64,000 bases of DNA from Pseudocalidococcus azoricus BACA0444 (GCF_031729055.1 NZ_JAVMIP010000003.1:62001-126000), one strand, 5' to 3'. Numbered from the stretch's first letter, positions 8,966 to 18,868 are shown. Numbers and translations: made by a program. The notes: generated by a model not told the origin, from the letters alone.

Positions 8966-8995
8966 TGTGTTTCATTCTTAAGGGAAATGACTATA
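8966..8995 (+). repeat. partial copy of repeat family B (right end)
   Basis: TGTGTTTCATTC followed by TAAGGGAAATGACTATA matches the right end of the element at 52300-52393 with one mismatch. The left end is missing here; copy A's right end lies 26 bp upstream, so one element may have truncated the other. Confidence 0.6.
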
Positions 8996-9226
8996 TCTTG
9001 GTTTCAAGAATTTTTATTTAGTCTCCATATAAAATAACTATATGGCAAACAGTAATGATTCGTGAGATTAGCCCAAGATTATTTGTGTCTGATAAATTTT
9101 GACTTAACCCTAGACTTAAAGAAGGGCTACTCCTTGCCAAGGGCAGTGATGAGCAAACAGTCTCACAAATGAAGACGGATTGCTATATAAAGCAATCGAT
9201 GAGTAGCTGAGGTGGAGAAACTGTTG

Positions 9227-9634
9227 ATGATTAAATGGGGTCTGCTCTACTTTGGCCTGGTGTTTGGGGCTGGGTTTGGCCTGGGCATTGTGAGAATGAT
9301 CTGGCTTGTGCCTTGGGTAGGGACGCGCTGGGCTGAATTGTTAGAAATGCCATGGATGTTAATAGTGATTATTCTGTCTGCTCAATGGATTGTGAAAACG
9401 ACCTCAAGCGAACCTCAAGAAAATCAAAAACACAGCTATTTTGGGATTGGGATCATCGCCTTGGCTTGTTTATTGGCGGCTGAAGTTGGAGTTGGGATTA
9501 GCTTACGGGGTATGACCATCACCCAGGCCCTATTGGCACGGGATCCTATTTCTGGGACTGTTTATTATCTCTTACTTTTGGTTTATGCTTTGATGCCTTG
9601 GTTATGGGCGAAACGGCTGCAAAGTTTGAATTAG
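9227..9634 (+). CDS. small polytopic membrane protein, unknown function
   Basis: The product is 135 residues from ATG 9227 (GAGGTGGAG 9 nt upstream; a GTG at 9212 is the longer alternative). Four hydrophobic segments are visible: YFGLVFGAGFGLGIVRMIWL, WMLIVIILSAQWIV, GIIALACLLAAEVGVG and YYLLLLVYALMPWLW. No catalytic or transport motif is recognised. The first 60 codons are duplicated as a dead copy at 6358-6560. The 3' end overlaps the convergent trpF by 33 bp. Confidence 0.65.
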   Translation: MIKWGLLYFGLVFGAGFGLGIVRMIWLVPWVGTRWAELLEMPWMLIVIILSAQWIVKTTSSEPQENQKHSYFGIGIIALACLLAAEVGVGISLRGMTITQALLARDPISGTVYYLLLLVYALMPWLWAKRLQSLN

Positions 9635-10246
9635 GGCCTGGACTTTTGTTAAATTCTTAACCCCTGGACTTAACTCAACCCCACTGGAGAGGTCAATGCC
9701 ATCAGGATTAGTTAATCTAATTGCTTCAACAACATTGTCTGGGTTTAAGCCCCCCGCCAACCACCATGGACAACCTGGCCGAAAGTGCTTGAGTAAATTC
9801 CAATCCCAGGCCCGGCCAGTGCCGCCGAGTTGTTCCGGGTGATAAGCATCCAACAGCAAAATATCCACTAATGGAGCATAGATTTTGGCCTGGTCTAAAC
9901 TGGCTTGATCTTTAACTCCTAGGGCTTTGATTAGGGTGTAATTGGGGAATTTAGTTCTGAGGGTGGTGACAAATTCCGGTGATTCTTGGCCGTGCAATTG
10001 AATTGTATTAATTTGCCCAATATCAACTGTCTTTTGGATGGTTTCTAGCTCAAGATTGGCAAAAACACCCACCCTTAATAGGTTTGGAAACCCAGCTAAT
10101 TTTTCGGTAATCTCCTGGATTTTGAACGGGTCAATATAACGGGGGGAAAGGGGCACACAAATAAAGCCAATGGCATCTACACCCAACTTGGCAATTTCTA
10201 TCGCTTGCGGGGCTTGGGTCAGTCCACAAATTTTGAGCATTAGCAT
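9602..10246 (-). CDS. trpF: phosphoribosylanthranilate isomerase
   Basis: TrpF turns N-(5-phosphoribosyl)anthranilate into the carboxyphenylamino-deoxyribulose phosphate of tryptophan synthesis. The 214-residue protein is a TIM barrel with the expected landmarks: LKICGLTQ at the N-terminus (catalytic Cys), GFICVPLSPRYI, TIQLHGQE, LLLDAYHP (catalytic Asp region), LAGGLNPDNV and GIDLSSGVE. Length is normal. It stands alone, with no trp neighbours, as is common in cyanobacteria, and overlaps tail-to-tail with the preceding gene. Confidence 0.95.
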   Translation of the reverse strand: MLMLKICGLTQAPQAIEIAKLGVDAIGFICVPLSPRYIDPFKIQEITEKLAGFPNLLRVGVFANLELETIQKTVDIGQINTIQLHGQESPEFVTTLRTKFPNYTLIKALGVKDQASLDQAKIYAPLVDILLLDAYHPEQLGGTGRAWDWNLLKHFRPGCPWWLAGGLNPDNVVEAIRLTNPDGIDLSSGVELSPGVKNLTKVQALIQTLQPFRP

Positions 10247-10461
10247 TCCAGTTCTCGTTATCGGGTCGCTGATTGACAGATAGAACTTTTTTGTGTTCCT
10301 GACCTGAAATGACTCTACTTAGCCAGATTGAACAGCAGGGCCGGGGTGATTAAAGTTAAGGTTATAGGTAATTGGTGGTGTGATGAGTTCTTGGTGTAAT
10401 ACCTGTGATGACAGTCGAAACAGTGTCTCAAAAATTTTTGACTATACAATTTAGTGCGATT

Positions 10462-10797
10462 TTATGGCTCACCCAGGCCAACAGCAATGGCACAGGCGGC
10501 AAATCCGGCCACTAAGATCACGGGGGAATGGGTGGCAAAGCTCGTTAAAACAGACCCAATAGCAGCCGTAAACACCAAGGACTGGGAAAGGACTTGACGG
10601 GGACTGAGATCAGAATTAAAGGTAACTTCCTCTAAAGCACATTCCGGCAAGGGTAACGGCATCACGCCCCCCGGTGGAAAAGCCCAAAGCCGATATTGTT
10701 CAATAAAGAGATCGCTCCAGCCATTTTCCTGACACCAGGCCCGGGCCACGTCTAGGGAATATTTCAAGAGGGGGGTGGATGTGATGCTGGTTTTCAT
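10462..10797 (-). CDS. conserved-looking hypothetical protein with C-terminal membrane segments
   Basis: The product is 111 residues. The first 70 are soluble and contain WCQENGWSDLFIEQYRLWAF and GGVMPLPLP; the last 40 form two hydrophobic stretches (FTAAIGSVLTSFA, VILVAGFAACAIAVGL). I recognise no family name. Codon use and neighbouring GGCCTGG sites look native. Function unknown. Confidence 0.6.
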   Translation of the reverse strand: MKTSITSTPLLKYSLDVARAWCQENGWSDLFIEQYRLWAFPPGGVMPLPLPECALEEVTFNSDLSPRQVLSQSLVFTAAIGSVLTSFATHSPVILVAGFAACAIAVGLGEP

Positions 10798-11198
10798 TGC
10801 CTTACCTCGAAAATTCTGGTCGCCAACTCAAAAACAAATGTCCCAAAATGTATTCTGAGTCACTCCAAACGTGCCAGATCATCGGTTTTGTTCTACTTGT
10901 GACCTTAACAGAGGGGCCAATAGAGAACCCAGCGGTTGTTGTAAGTCTTAATGTCTATTTGAGGACACAATTGGGCTAGATCAAGCAACATCCCAGGCCA
11001 GGCCAAGAATAGAGCTATTTGCGAAGATTCTAAGAACTGTTACAGATTCTCAAGAAAATGCGAAAACCTGTAAAGCCCAGTGATACGATTCCTTCAGTTA
11101 TTAGCGTGCGTGCCCCTTTGGCCGGCTGATTTGACTACACAATGACTGACACAAACAAACTTTTACCTTGTAGAGTGCAAGATTGGGAGTTGTAGCTC
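10798..11198. promoter_or_regulatory. intergenic region with psaD leader
   Basis: About 400 bp without a real gene (a 60-codon frame at 10797-10979 looks accidental). A half-site GTTACA (about 11039-11044) recalls the HLR1 element bound by the response regulator RpaB at photosystem I genes, but the second half-repeat is not convincing. GGGAG at 11186-11190 is the likely psaD ribosome binding site. Confidence 0.3.
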
Positions 11199-11621
11199 AT
11201 GCCTGAAACCTTGACTGGACAACCGCCTCTGTATGCTGGTAGCACTGGGGGCCTGTTAACCAAAGCTGAAGTTGAAGAAAAGTATGCCATTACCTGGACT
11301 AGCCCGAAAGAACAGGTGTTTGAAATGCCCACGGCCGGCGCGGCAGTGATGCGGGAAGGTGAAAACCTCGTCTATTTGGCCCGGAAAGAGCAATGCTTGG
11401 CCCTGGCCGCTCAACAGCTAAAGCCCCGGAAAATTAACGATTACAAGATTTACCGTGTCTTTCCCGATGGAGAGAGTGTCTTATTACATCCCAAGGATGG
11501 TGTTTTCCCCGAGAAAGTCAACGCTGGCCGGGAATCAATTAATGCTGTCCCGCGCTCTATTGGCGAAAACCCCAGCCCCGGCCAAATCAAGTTCTCTGGG
11601 AAACAGCCCTACGATCCTTAA
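11199..11621 (+). CDS. psaD: photosystem I subunit II (PsaD)
   Basis: PsaD is the stromal/cytoplasmic extrinsic subunit of photosystem I that docks ferredoxin and holds PsaC. The 140-residue protein has the typical [15 protein letters not shown] start, [19 protein letters not shown], and the basic C-terminal region [16 protein letters not shown] and [13 protein letters not shown]-like segment (here [17 protein letters not shown]). Length matches the family exactly. It is a single-gene unit followed by a hairpin and T-run. Confidence 0.98.
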   Translation: MPETLTGQPPLYAGSTGGLLTKAEVEEKYAITWTSPKEQVFEMPTAGAAVMREGENLVYLARKEQCLALAAQQLKPRKINDYKIYRVFPDGESVLLHPKDGVFPEKVNAGRESINAVPRSIGENPSPGQIKFSGKQPYDP

Positions 11622-11657
11622 TATTGGTTGAACTCCTGAAGTAATTTCTATCATTTT

Positions 11658-11686
11658 GCGGGGGTGGGTTGCTGCTCCCGTTTTTT
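11658..11686 (+). terminator. possible terminator after psaD
   Basis: GCGGG at 11658-11662 can pair with CCCG(T) at 11677-11680, followed by TTTTTT. The stem is short and the inner GGTGGG/GCTGCT part pairs poorly, so this is tentative. Confidence 0.35.
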
Positions 11687-11720
11687 ATTGGCTAGGGTTG
11701 AGAAAACTTGGATAAATCTC

Positions 11721-13115
11721 ATGGCTGCCCCAATTGAACCAATCTTGATTCAAAATGCTGATGTCCTGCTGCCAGAGGGGTTAAGTCGGGTGGAGGTGCT
11801 ACTTACAGGGGGTAAAATTGCCGAAATTAGCGAAAGTATTGATCACGGGAATTTAGAAAACTTGCGGGTGATTGATGGCACGGGTTTAGTCCTCATGCCG
11901 GGAGTGATTGATCCCCAAGTTCATTTTCGCGAACCCGGCCTGGAGCATAAGGAAGATTTATTCTCAGCCAGTTGCGCCTGTGCCCATGGGGGAGTCACCT
12001 CGTTTTTAGAAATGCCGAACACCAATCCCCTGACGATCACCCAAGCAGCATTGACAGATAAGCTCCAGCGGGCCGCCCAAAAGTCTCTGGTCAATTATGG
12101 GTTTTTTATTGGGGCCACCGCTGAAAACTTACCCGACTTACGCACCGCCACCCCCACCCCTGGCATCAAAATTTTCATGGGTTCAATGCACGGCGATTTA
12201 CTGGTGGATCAAGAAGCAGTGTTGGAGCCGATTTTTTATCGTGATTTGTCTGATCCAAACTATGAAAACCGCTTAATTGCTGTTCATGCCGAAGACCAGG
12301 CCCGGATTAAAGCACGCCGCCAGGAGTTTGCTGGACGAACAGATGTCGCGATTCACTCCCTGATTCAAGACAACCAGGCCGCCCTCAATGCGACCCAACT
12401 GGCCCTCAAACTCTCGAAAAAATATCAACGCCGCCTTCACATTCTCCATATGTCCACCGCCGAAGAAGCGGAATTGTTGAGAGTAGAGAAGCCGGCCTGG
12501 GTGACTGCAGAAGTTACGCCCCAACATTTATTTTTGAATACCGATGCCTACGAGAGCATTGGTACCTTGGCGAAGATGAATCCGCCGTTACGTTCTCCCC
12601 ATGATCAAGCGGTGTTATGGCAGGCCCTTGTGGATGGAGTGGTGGATTTTATTGCTACGGATCACGCCCCCCATACCCTAGCGGAAAAAGGTCAAGACCA
12701 GATTGATGAACCCCTGGCCCAACATCCCGCCACTGTTTTTCTGGAACCTGCTAATGCCCCCTCAGGAATGCCCGGTGTGGAAACCGCCTTACCCTTAATG
12801 CTGACCCAGGCCGCCCAGGGAAAATGTACCATCCCTCAAGTGGCTCAATGGATGTCCTTGAATGTGGCCCAGGCCTACAAAATTCCCAATAAAGGCTTAA
12901 TTCAACCGGGCTATGATGCCGATGTAGTTTTAGTAGATATGAAAACCTATCAACCTGTCCGGCGAGAGGAACTGTTGACCAAATGTGGCTGGAGTCCCTT
13001 TGAAGGTTGGAACTTAACAGGTTGGCCAGTCTATACGATTGTGGGTGGGCAAGTGGCGTTTGAAAACGGTAAGCTCAACACAGAAGTTCGGGGCCAGGCC
13101 TTGCAATTTGGTTAA
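11721..13115 (+). CDS. pyrC: dihydroorotase
   Basis: This zinc amidohydrolase closes carbamoyl-aspartate to dihydroorotate in pyrimidine synthesis. The 464-residue product starts at ATG 11721 (MAAPIEP); an in-frame upstream ATG at 11664 falls in the psaD terminator and is rejected. Class I features are clear: metal-binding VHFREPGLEHKED, FLEMPNTNP, KIFMGSMHGD, LHILHMSTAEEAEL, TPQHLFL, and FIATDHAPHTLAEK with the catalytic Asp. The C-terminal ends in the usual beta domain. Length is slightly longer than in many bacteria but normal for cyanobacteria. Confidence 0.93.
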   Translation: MAAPIEPILIQNADVLLPEGLSRVEVLLTGGKIAEISESIDHGNLENLRVIDGTGLVLMPGVIDPQVHFREPGLEHKEDLFSASCACAHGGVTSFLEMPNTNPLTITQAALTDKLQRAAQKSLVNYGFFIGATAENLPDLRTATPTPGIKIFMGSMHGDLLVDQEAVLEPIFYRDLSDPNYENRLIAVHAEDQARIKARRQEFAGRTDVAIHSLIQDNQAALNATQLALKLSKKYQRRLHILHMSTAEEAELLRVEKPAWVTAEVTPQHLFLNTDAYESIGTLAKMNPPLRSPHDQAVLWQALVDGVVDFIATDHAPHTLAEKGQDQIDEPLAQHPATVFLEPANAPSGMPGVETALPLMLTQAAQGKCTIPQVAQWMSLNVAQAYKIPNKGLIQPGYDADVVLVDMKTYQPVRREELLTKCGWSPFEGWNLTGWPVYTIVGGQVAFENGKLNTEVRGQALQFG

Positions 13116-13133
13116 TTACAATCGAGGCCGGGA

Positions 13134-15413
13134 TCAGACAGTCTTTTGGTGGCGGCGGGGCTTAGGCAAAGTCAAGAGTAGGGGTTGGAGAATATTGTGG
13201 AGAGCTTGGAGGCTGCGGGCGATAATTTGGAGTTGCTCGACTATGAGGGTGCCATCAATAATTGCTTGCCGAGTCGGGGTTTTGGGTTGCTGTTGCTTGA
13301 GTTCCTGAATTCGTTGTTGGCGAAGTTGTCCTAAATCTGTTTCCAATGCTGCGAGTTCTTGGATTAGCTCTGGGGGAAATGGAATCAGCGGAACATCGGA
13401 CAGTAGAGCGGCTATTAAATTGCCTAAAATTGCCGTCAGTTGATTCGTGATAATTGCTAAGTTAGGCATAGAAAACTGCTTTTGAAATTGTAATAAATGA
13501 TTTCCTAACAGACTGAGGGCAATAAACAGGCGTTGACTGTAAGAAAGCAATTGTTCAACCAGTTGAATTTCCTGAGGGGATGAATGGGGTTCATTCAGGA
13601 GTCGCTGCCAGGCCTGGTGGGTATTACTGAGTTTGAGTCGAGATTGTTGTTGAATATTTAGCAAGGCCTGGGTTGAGATGGGCTGATTGGATTGATAGCC
13701 CCAAAAAACAGTTGTGAGTAAGCTAGATAGGGTTGTGAATAGTTCTGCCAATTGGTGACTTAATCGCTGCGGTTCCCATTGGGGTAAGACAATATAGTTC
13801 ACAGCAAACGCCACACAGGCCCCGATTAAGGTATTTAAGAGTCGTAGTTCTCCCAATATCCAACTATCAGCCAGTCCCGCTGTGAAGGGATTATCAATAC
13901 TATCCATAATGATCACAATCGGGGTGTATAACAGGACAAACACAAAGTAATTAACTGGCAGAAAGCTCACCATCAGAACAATCAGGAGAATCATAGACAG
14001 TATGAGAATGTAGGGATTCTGCACATAACTGACTAGGAGAATTGCCCCTAACGCCCCACCCACACTGCCCACAACCCGCTGTCCTCCTCGCTTAGAGGCA
14101 TCACTATAATGGGGTTTAAGAATGACTAATACGGTCAACGCCATCCAGTAGCCATAGGGTAAATTCCAGGCACTATAAATCGCAACCACCAGGGTTGTGC
14201 CCAGGGCAATCCGTAAGCCGTGCCGAAAAATTACGGAATCAAAAGTGAAATGAGTTTTTAAGATTTGCCACCCGACCGGAGTTGGTTCGAGTTTCAAGGT
14301 TAAGTCATTGGGGCCTGGAGTGATCGTGCCTGTGAAAACGTTATAGATTTGGTTGAGATTATGGGCGATTTGTTTCAGGGATAATAAAGCATAGTTTAAC
14401 TCGAGGGATTCATCATAGGCAGTGAATTGATCGGCTCCCTGAAAGACAATTAACTTTTGCTGTTCAAATTTCTGATCCAACTTTTCAATTCTTGCGGTTA
14501 AATCAAATTGCTCTAAATGATGATGTTCTTGGATGATTTGTTCTGTGATCTGGTTGAGATTGAGAATTAGCTGATCAATATCCTGATCAATATCCGACCA
14601 GATAGATTGAAATAAATTTGACCGTTGCTGCTGCAAAATTTCCGTCAACATCAGAATGGCTAGATACAGTTGCTCACTCAGCTTTAGGAGCGTTGCAAGG
14701 TAGGTAACTTTCTGGCGTTGTTGGATTTGTTTTGCTGTTTTGGCATGGCTGGGGAGATGAATTTGGGCCAAAATGGTTTGGGCATTGAGGATTCGTTGCC
14801 GATTTTCGAGGGTGATAGCCTGAAATTGAAGGAGATCCGGTGGTGTTTGAACCCCGGCCTGGAGATACTGGGTAATGCCCTGTAAGACTTGGGCCACACT
14901 CTGGCGTAAGGGTAATTCCGGTCGCAGTGGCCAGGCCAAGAGCGCTAAACAGGTTGCCCAAAGCCCTCCTAAGGCGTAAGCTCCCCCCGAAGAGATGGCA
15001 TTGGCCCAGGAATGATCGCTCGCGTGGATCGCAAATAAAAAGCAACAACCAATTAATACCCCGGCTAAATTTCCCTCTTTGCCAAAGGCATCCAGAAAGC
15101 CACAGCCAAAGCCCCAGACAAACATCAAAAACAACGTCAGGCCCAAAACCCCGCTAATTAAAATTCCAACCCCGATACTCAGCCCCCCCGCCAAGGCAAT
15201 GGCCAGCAAGGTAATCGCCCGCCGCCGATAGGCTCCCCCCGGATCCCCAATCCCCACATAACAGGCTCCCCAGGCCGCCCAATTCCACTCAACGGCTCCA
15301 GTCATGATTTGAAACATTAAGGGCACAATCACAGCAATGGCGGTTATGGCTCCTTGCCGAAGTAAGCGGGGATCTAACTGCCAGCGTTGTCTGAGTTGGG
15401 CGAAAATCCACAT
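13134..15413 (-). CDS. FUSC-family membrane protein (aromatic acid exporter-like)
   Basis: The product is 759 residues. Two blocks of transmembrane helices (about residues 15-170 and 395-530) alternate with long helical cytoplasmic domains, as in YccS/FUSC proteins. The second block shows YGYWMALTVLVILKPHYSDA and KRGGQRVVGSVGGALGAILL, the family's conserved core. FUSC proteins are linked to export of fusaric and other aromatic acids, but the substrate here is unknown. Gln-rich helices fill the soluble parts. It converges on pyrC, with 18 bp between stops. Confidence 0.8.
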   Translation of the reverse strand: MWIFAQLRQRWQLDPRLLRQGAITAIAVIVPLMFQIMTGAVEWNWAAWGACYVGIGDPGGAYRRRAITLLAIALAGGLSIGVGILISGVLGLTLFLMFVWGFGCGFLDAFGKEGNLAGVLIGCCFLFAIHASDHSWANAISSGGAYALGGLWATCLALLAWPLRPELPLRQSVAQVLQGITQYLQAGVQTPPDLLQFQAITLENRQRILNAQTILAQIHLPSHAKTAKQIQQRQKVTYLATLLKLSEQLYLAILMLTEILQQQRSNLFQSIWSDIDQDIDQLILNLNQITEQIIQEHHHLEQFDLTARIEKLDQKFEQQKLIVFQGADQFTAYDESLELNYALLSLKQIAHNLNQIYNVFTGTITPGPNDLTLKLEPTPVGWQILKTHFTFDSVIFRHGLRIALGTTLVVAIYSAWNLPYGYWMALTVLVILKPHYSDASKRGGQRVVGSVGGALGAILLVSYVQNPYILILSMILLIVLMVSFLPVNYFVFVLLYTPIVIIMDSIDNPFTAGLADSWILGELRLLNTLIGACVAFAVNYIVLPQWEPQRLSHQLAELFTTLSSLLTTVFWGYQSNQPISTQALLNIQQQSRLKLSNTHQAWQRLLNEPHSSPQEIQLVEQLLSYSQRLFIALSLLGNHLLQFQKQFSMPNLAIITNQLTAILGNLIAALLSDVPLIPFPPELIQELAALETDLGQLRQQRIQELKQQQPKTPTRQAIIDGTLIVEQLQIIARSLQALHNILQPLLLTLPKPRRHQKTV

Positions 15414-15466
15414 AAATTAGTTGGATTGGTTATCACTATAGGGTAGGACGAAAAAAGTAGGCTTTG

Positions 15467-16426
15467 ATGGTTAACGTATCTTCTACTCCAGTCGCTGTAT
15501 CCCAGAGTATCTGCCAACTATTACCCCAGGCCTGGTCTTGGCGCGGTCATTCCATCTGCTATCGGCAAGGGGGCGAATCTGGGCCGGCGGTGGTCTTAAT
15601 TCATGGCTTTGGGGCTTCCAGTCTGCATTGGCGCAAAAATATCCCCATCCTCGCTAAATCTGCCCGTGTTTATGCCCTGGATTTAATTGGCTTTGGTCAG
15701 TCGGCAAAACCTACCCCTACTGAAAATCTCAGCTATACCTTTCCCACCTGGGCCGAGCTAGTCAATGACTTTATGACCGAAATTGTTGGTGAGCCAGCCT
15801 TTTTAATCGGTAACTCCATTGGCTGTGTGGTGGCCCTACAAGCGGCGGTGGCACAACCAGATCAGGTGCGGGGGCTAGCCCTGTTAAATTGCTCTCTGCG
15901 TCTCCTCCACGAGAAAAAACGGCAAACCTTACCCATCTATCGCCAATGGGGAGCTGGAGTCCTCCAGCAAATTCTCCAATTTAAGCCTCTGGGGTATTGG
16001 TTCTTTCAACGTCTGGCTCGCCCCAATGTGATTCGGAAAATTCTCCACCAGGCCTATGCCAATCCCACGGCCATTACCGATGAACTGGTGGAAATCCTGT
16101 ATCAACCCTCCCAAGACGCGGGCGCGGCCGATGTTTTTCTGGCTTTTGTCACCTACTCCCAAGGCCCGCTCCCGGAAGACCTACTCCCCCACGTCCAAGC
16201 TCCGGTCCTAATTCTTTGGGGAGACGCAGATCCCTGGGAACCCATTGCCCTCGGCCAGGACTGGACTAGTTATCCTACGGTTAAGGAGTTTATTCCCCTG
16301 CCTCAGGTTGGCCATTGCCCCCAGGATGAAGCCCCAGAGTTGGTCAATCCCATCCTGCAAGAGTGGTTAGAACGGCATCACAGCCCCACCCACAAACCAG
16401 CATCTGCCCCCCAGAGTCATGCTTGA
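15467..16426 (+). CDS. alpha/beta-fold hydrolase
   Basis: The product is 319 residues from ATG 15467. The fold is clear from the oxyanion-hole HGFGASSLHWRKN, YALDLIGFGQSAKP, nucleophile elbow LIGNSIGCVVAL (Ser in GNSIG) and a late catalytic His in QVGHCPQDE; the Asp of the triad is probably in LWGDADPW. The closest kinds are pheophytinase-like and chlorophyll-related hydrolases of plants and cyanobacteria, but this level of detail is inference. It is divergent from the FUSC gene. Confidence 0.85.
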   Translation: MVNVSSTPVAVSQSICQLLPQAWSWRGHSICYRQGGESGPAVVLIHGFGASSLHWRKNIPILAKSARVYALDLIGFGQSAKPTPTENLSYTFPTWAELVNDFMTEIVGEPAFLIGNSIGCVVALQAAVAQPDQVRGLALLNCSLRLLHEKKRQTLPIYRQWGAGVLQQILQFKPLGYWFFQRLARPNVIRKILHQAYANPTAITDELVEILYQPSQDAGAADVFLAFVTYSQGPLPEDLLPHVQAPVLILWGDADPWEPIALGQDWTSYPTVKEFIPLPQVGHCPQDEAPELVNPILQEWLERHHSPTHKPASAPQSHA

Positions 16427-16592
16427 TCCCCCCTCTCGACTTGGAACGGGCAGTCAAGGGCTAGTTTGAGCCGGCTTGCGAAAAGGCCAATTGCGGGCAA
16501 CTCTGATCGCAACTCAAAGATTGTCTTCGGAACTCGGGGCTTGACGATGGGGACGTTCATCATAAACTAGGGTAAATCTGCCAACAAAATCT

Positions 16593-18020
16593 ATGACTAT
16601 GCCCTTATCATCCCTACTTCCCTTCTACTCCCATCCCCTCTGGGCTGATCTAGCTCTTGACGTTGATCCTGCCGAAACGGGGCCGTTAATCTTAGCTGCC
16701 GTGCTCCTGAGCTTGGTTGTGATTTATCTAGCCAGTAAGGTGGGGGGGGAAATTTGCCTGCGGATCAACTTCCCGGCGGTGTTGGGGGAATTAGTCGGCG
16801 GTGTCATTGTCGGGATTTCTGTTTTACATCTCCTGGTGTTTTCCGAGGGTGGGGCCGTTGAGCCATCCCTGATTTCGACCTTGCTGCAACAAACGGCCGG
16901 GATGGAACCAGATTTAACCGCCCTGATTAGCCAAACCAGCAGTGAAGTCATCTCCGTGATGTCAGAAATTGGCGTGATTATCCTCTTATTTGAAATTGGC
17001 CTCGAATCCGACTTACCGGGACTGTTGCAAGCCGGTTTACAGGCCGCAGTGGTGGCCATAGTCGGGGTGGCTGTACCCTTCATTGCCGGGACGATTGGCC
17101 TGATTTATTTCTTTCACATTGATACAATTCCGGCGATTTTTGCGGGGGCGGCCCTGACAGCAACCAGTATTGGGATCACGGCCAAGGTTCTCGCTGAAAT
17201 GCAACGGCTGAGTTCCCCGGAGGGGCAGATTATCATTGGCGCGGCCGTGTTGGATGACATTCTTGGGATTATTGTCTTGGCCGTGGTGGCCAGCTTGGCT
17301 AAAACCGGCACGGTGGAAATCAGCAATGTTGTTTATCTAATCATTAGCTCGATTGTCTTTTTGGTTGGCTCGGTGGTGCTGGGGCGGCTATTAAGTCCCT
17401 ATTTCCTCGGCCTGGTGGATCGCTTAGGCACAAGGGGTAGCTTACTAATTCCTTCCTTGATTTTTGCCTTTGCCCTGGGCTATGTGGCGGTGGCGTTACA
17501 GTTGGAGGCAATTTTAGGGGCATTCACCGCTGGCCTGGTCTTAGGAGAGACTGATCGGCGGCGGGAGTTGGAAGAACAGGTGGTGCCCATTGCCGATATG
17601 CTCGTGCCTATTTTCTTTGTCTGCGTGGGGGCCAAAACCGATATTAGTGTCCTCAATCCCCTAGTTCCTGAAAACCGGCCTGGCCTGATCATTGCCTCCT
17701 TTTTGATTGTTGTTGGCATCCTGGGCAAAGTAGTAACGGGATTAACTGTCTTTGGCCGACCGGGAATTAACCGCTTGGCGATTGGGGTCGGGATGGTGCC
17801 ACGGGGGGAAGTAGGCTTAATTTTTGCCGCAGTCGGGACAGCCAGTGGGGTTCTCTCTAAATCCTTGGATGCCGCCATTATTGCGATGGTAATCATTACT
17901 ACCTTTGTTGCCCCGCCCCTGTTGCGCATTGTCTTTAAGCCTGCTGCCGTCACTATTCCCGCCTTAGCTACTGAAGAGGGCCTCGCTATTGCCAGTGAAG
18001 CCAGAGAGTCAGAATCCTAG
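16593..18020 (+). CDS. cation:proton antiporter, NhaS3-like (CPA2)
   Basis: The protein is 475 residues with about 12 transmembrane helices. Hallmarks are FPAVLGELVGGVIVGIS, the GVIILLFEIGLESD region, TATSIGITAKVLAEM, GAAVLDDILGIIVLA (the paired Asp of the ion site) and VPRGEVGLIFAAVG. This pattern matches the thylakoid/plasma-membrane Na+/H+ antiporter NhaS3 of Synechocystis, so Na+ or K+ for H+ exchange is likely. A second ATG at 16599 is an alternative start. It is convergent with ccmN; the 194 bp between them hold no gene. Confidence 0.85.
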   Translation: MTMPLSSLLPFYSHPLWADLALDVDPAETGPLILAAVLLSLVVIYLASKVGGEICLRINFPAVLGELVGGVIVGISVLHLLVFSEGGAVEPSLISTLLQQTAGMEPDLTALISQTSSEVISVMSEIGVIILLFEIGLESDLPGLLQAGLQAAVVAIVGVAVPFIAGTIGLIYFFHIDTIPAIFAGAALTATSIGITAKVLAEMQRLSSPEGQIIIGAAVLDDILGIIVLAVVASLAKTGTVEISNVVYLIISSIVFLVGSVVLGRLLSPYFLGLVDRLGTRGSLLIPSLIFAFALGYVAVALQLEAILGAFTAGLVLGETDRRRELEEQVVPIADMLVPIFFVCVGAKTDISVLNPLVPENRPGLIIASFLIVVGILGKVVTGLTVFGRPGINRLAIGVGMVPRGEVGLIFAAVGTASGVLSKSLDAAIIAMVIITTFVAPPLLRIVFKPAAVTIPALATEEGLAIASEARESES

Positions 18021-18214
18021 GCGGAGTCAAGAAACAATATTGTAAAGATTGGTCAGCTAGGGCGTTGGGCATCAATAATTCAGGCAAGCTGCGATGCCTG
18101 TGGCAATCCAACAAGCTTCTATCTCACACCCGGACAAGCATCAGATTTAGACAGGACTGTAGAGCTTTGCTGTACCTCCAGTAGGCGAACGCCAACGTTC
18201 TGAGGTGACACACC

Positions 18215-18868
18215 CTAGGTTTGCCAAGGGTCAGGTGGCGGTTCTGGTCGAGGAGAACGATTAAACATATGTTGTAACATCTGATTCACATAAACCTGCC
18301 CATAGATTGTCTTAGTAGAGGTCTCTGTAATTTGCTCTGTTGCCTCAGTCACAACATCTAGGGTTTCTTGGCTTGTTTTCATTACTGCGGCTTCTGGCAG
18401 ACCAAATGCTGGTTCCTCCAAAGGTTCAGTAGTGGGTGACGGAGATGGTGGGGCAATTTCCGGGCTATCCTGGGTCGGCTCCAGGGTTGAATGTTCTAAA
18501 ATGGGCACTTGCCGACTTGTATCACCCAATAGGGAGCCAGGCGGAATTACGGCCCCCGCGTCCACGGATGTATTGATTAAGGTAGTGGCAGCCCCAATAC
18601 AGGCCTGGGCAGCAATTTCACCGGAGCCAATAAACAAGACTCCGGCTCCCAAGCTAGCTCCCGTAGCCACCACCATCTTGCCCCCTTGGGCGTGGAGAAT
18701 CGTCCCCATCCCAATACAGGCCCCGGCAGCAATTTCTAGGCGGCTTCCTGATTCGGCCCAGAGCAACACTCCAGAGGCAATCACAGCATGGGGATGAATG
18801 AATACCTCTCCCACACAATGGGCCTGGGGATAATTTAGGGGCACGAGGGGCGGTAAGTGCTTAGCCAT
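18215..18868 (-). CDS. ccmN: CcmN carboxysome assembly protein
   Basis: CcmN bridges the CcmM-Rubisco core to the CcmK shell. The 217-residue protein has a left-handed beta-helix of hexapeptide repeats (about residues 20-130), an acidic/proline linker, and a C-terminal amphipathic encapsulation peptide (IYGQVYVNQMLQHMFNR) that binds the shell. The start at ATG 18868 (MAKHLPPLVPL) is chosen because GGGAGG lies upstream and CcmN proteins begin that way; a TTG 27 bases further out is unlikely. It is the last gene of the ccm operon, 33 bp after ccmM. Confidence 0.93.
   Translation of the reverse strand: MAKHLPPLVPLNYPQAHCVGEVFIHPHAVIASGVLLWAESGSRLEIAAGACIGMGTILHAQGGKMVVATGASLGAGVLFIGSGEIAAQACIGAATTLINTSVDAGAVIPPGSLLGDTSRQVPILEHSTLEPTQDSPEIAPPSPSPTTEPLEEPAFGLPEAAVMKTSQETLDVVTEATEQITETSTKTIYGQVYVNQMLQHMFNRSPRPEPPPDPWQT

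Larger units (their letters stand above)
8502..9226. other. gene-free region between sbtB and the 9227 gene
   Basis: About 700 bp without a credible gene. It holds the possible sbtB terminator (8563-8607), a 105-bp MITE copy (8835-8939) and a half-copy of a second repeat family (8966-8995). No GGCCTGG/CCAGGCC site occurs in it, unlike core regions. Confidence 0.6.

Noticed and set aside
10797-10979. 60-codon frame before psaD
   Set aside because: No recognisable pattern and it overlaps the likely psaD control region.
18432-18797. Long plus-strand frame opposite ccmN
   Set aside because: It is the shadow of the ccmN repeats (Pro/Ala/Ile-rich), with no independent evidence.
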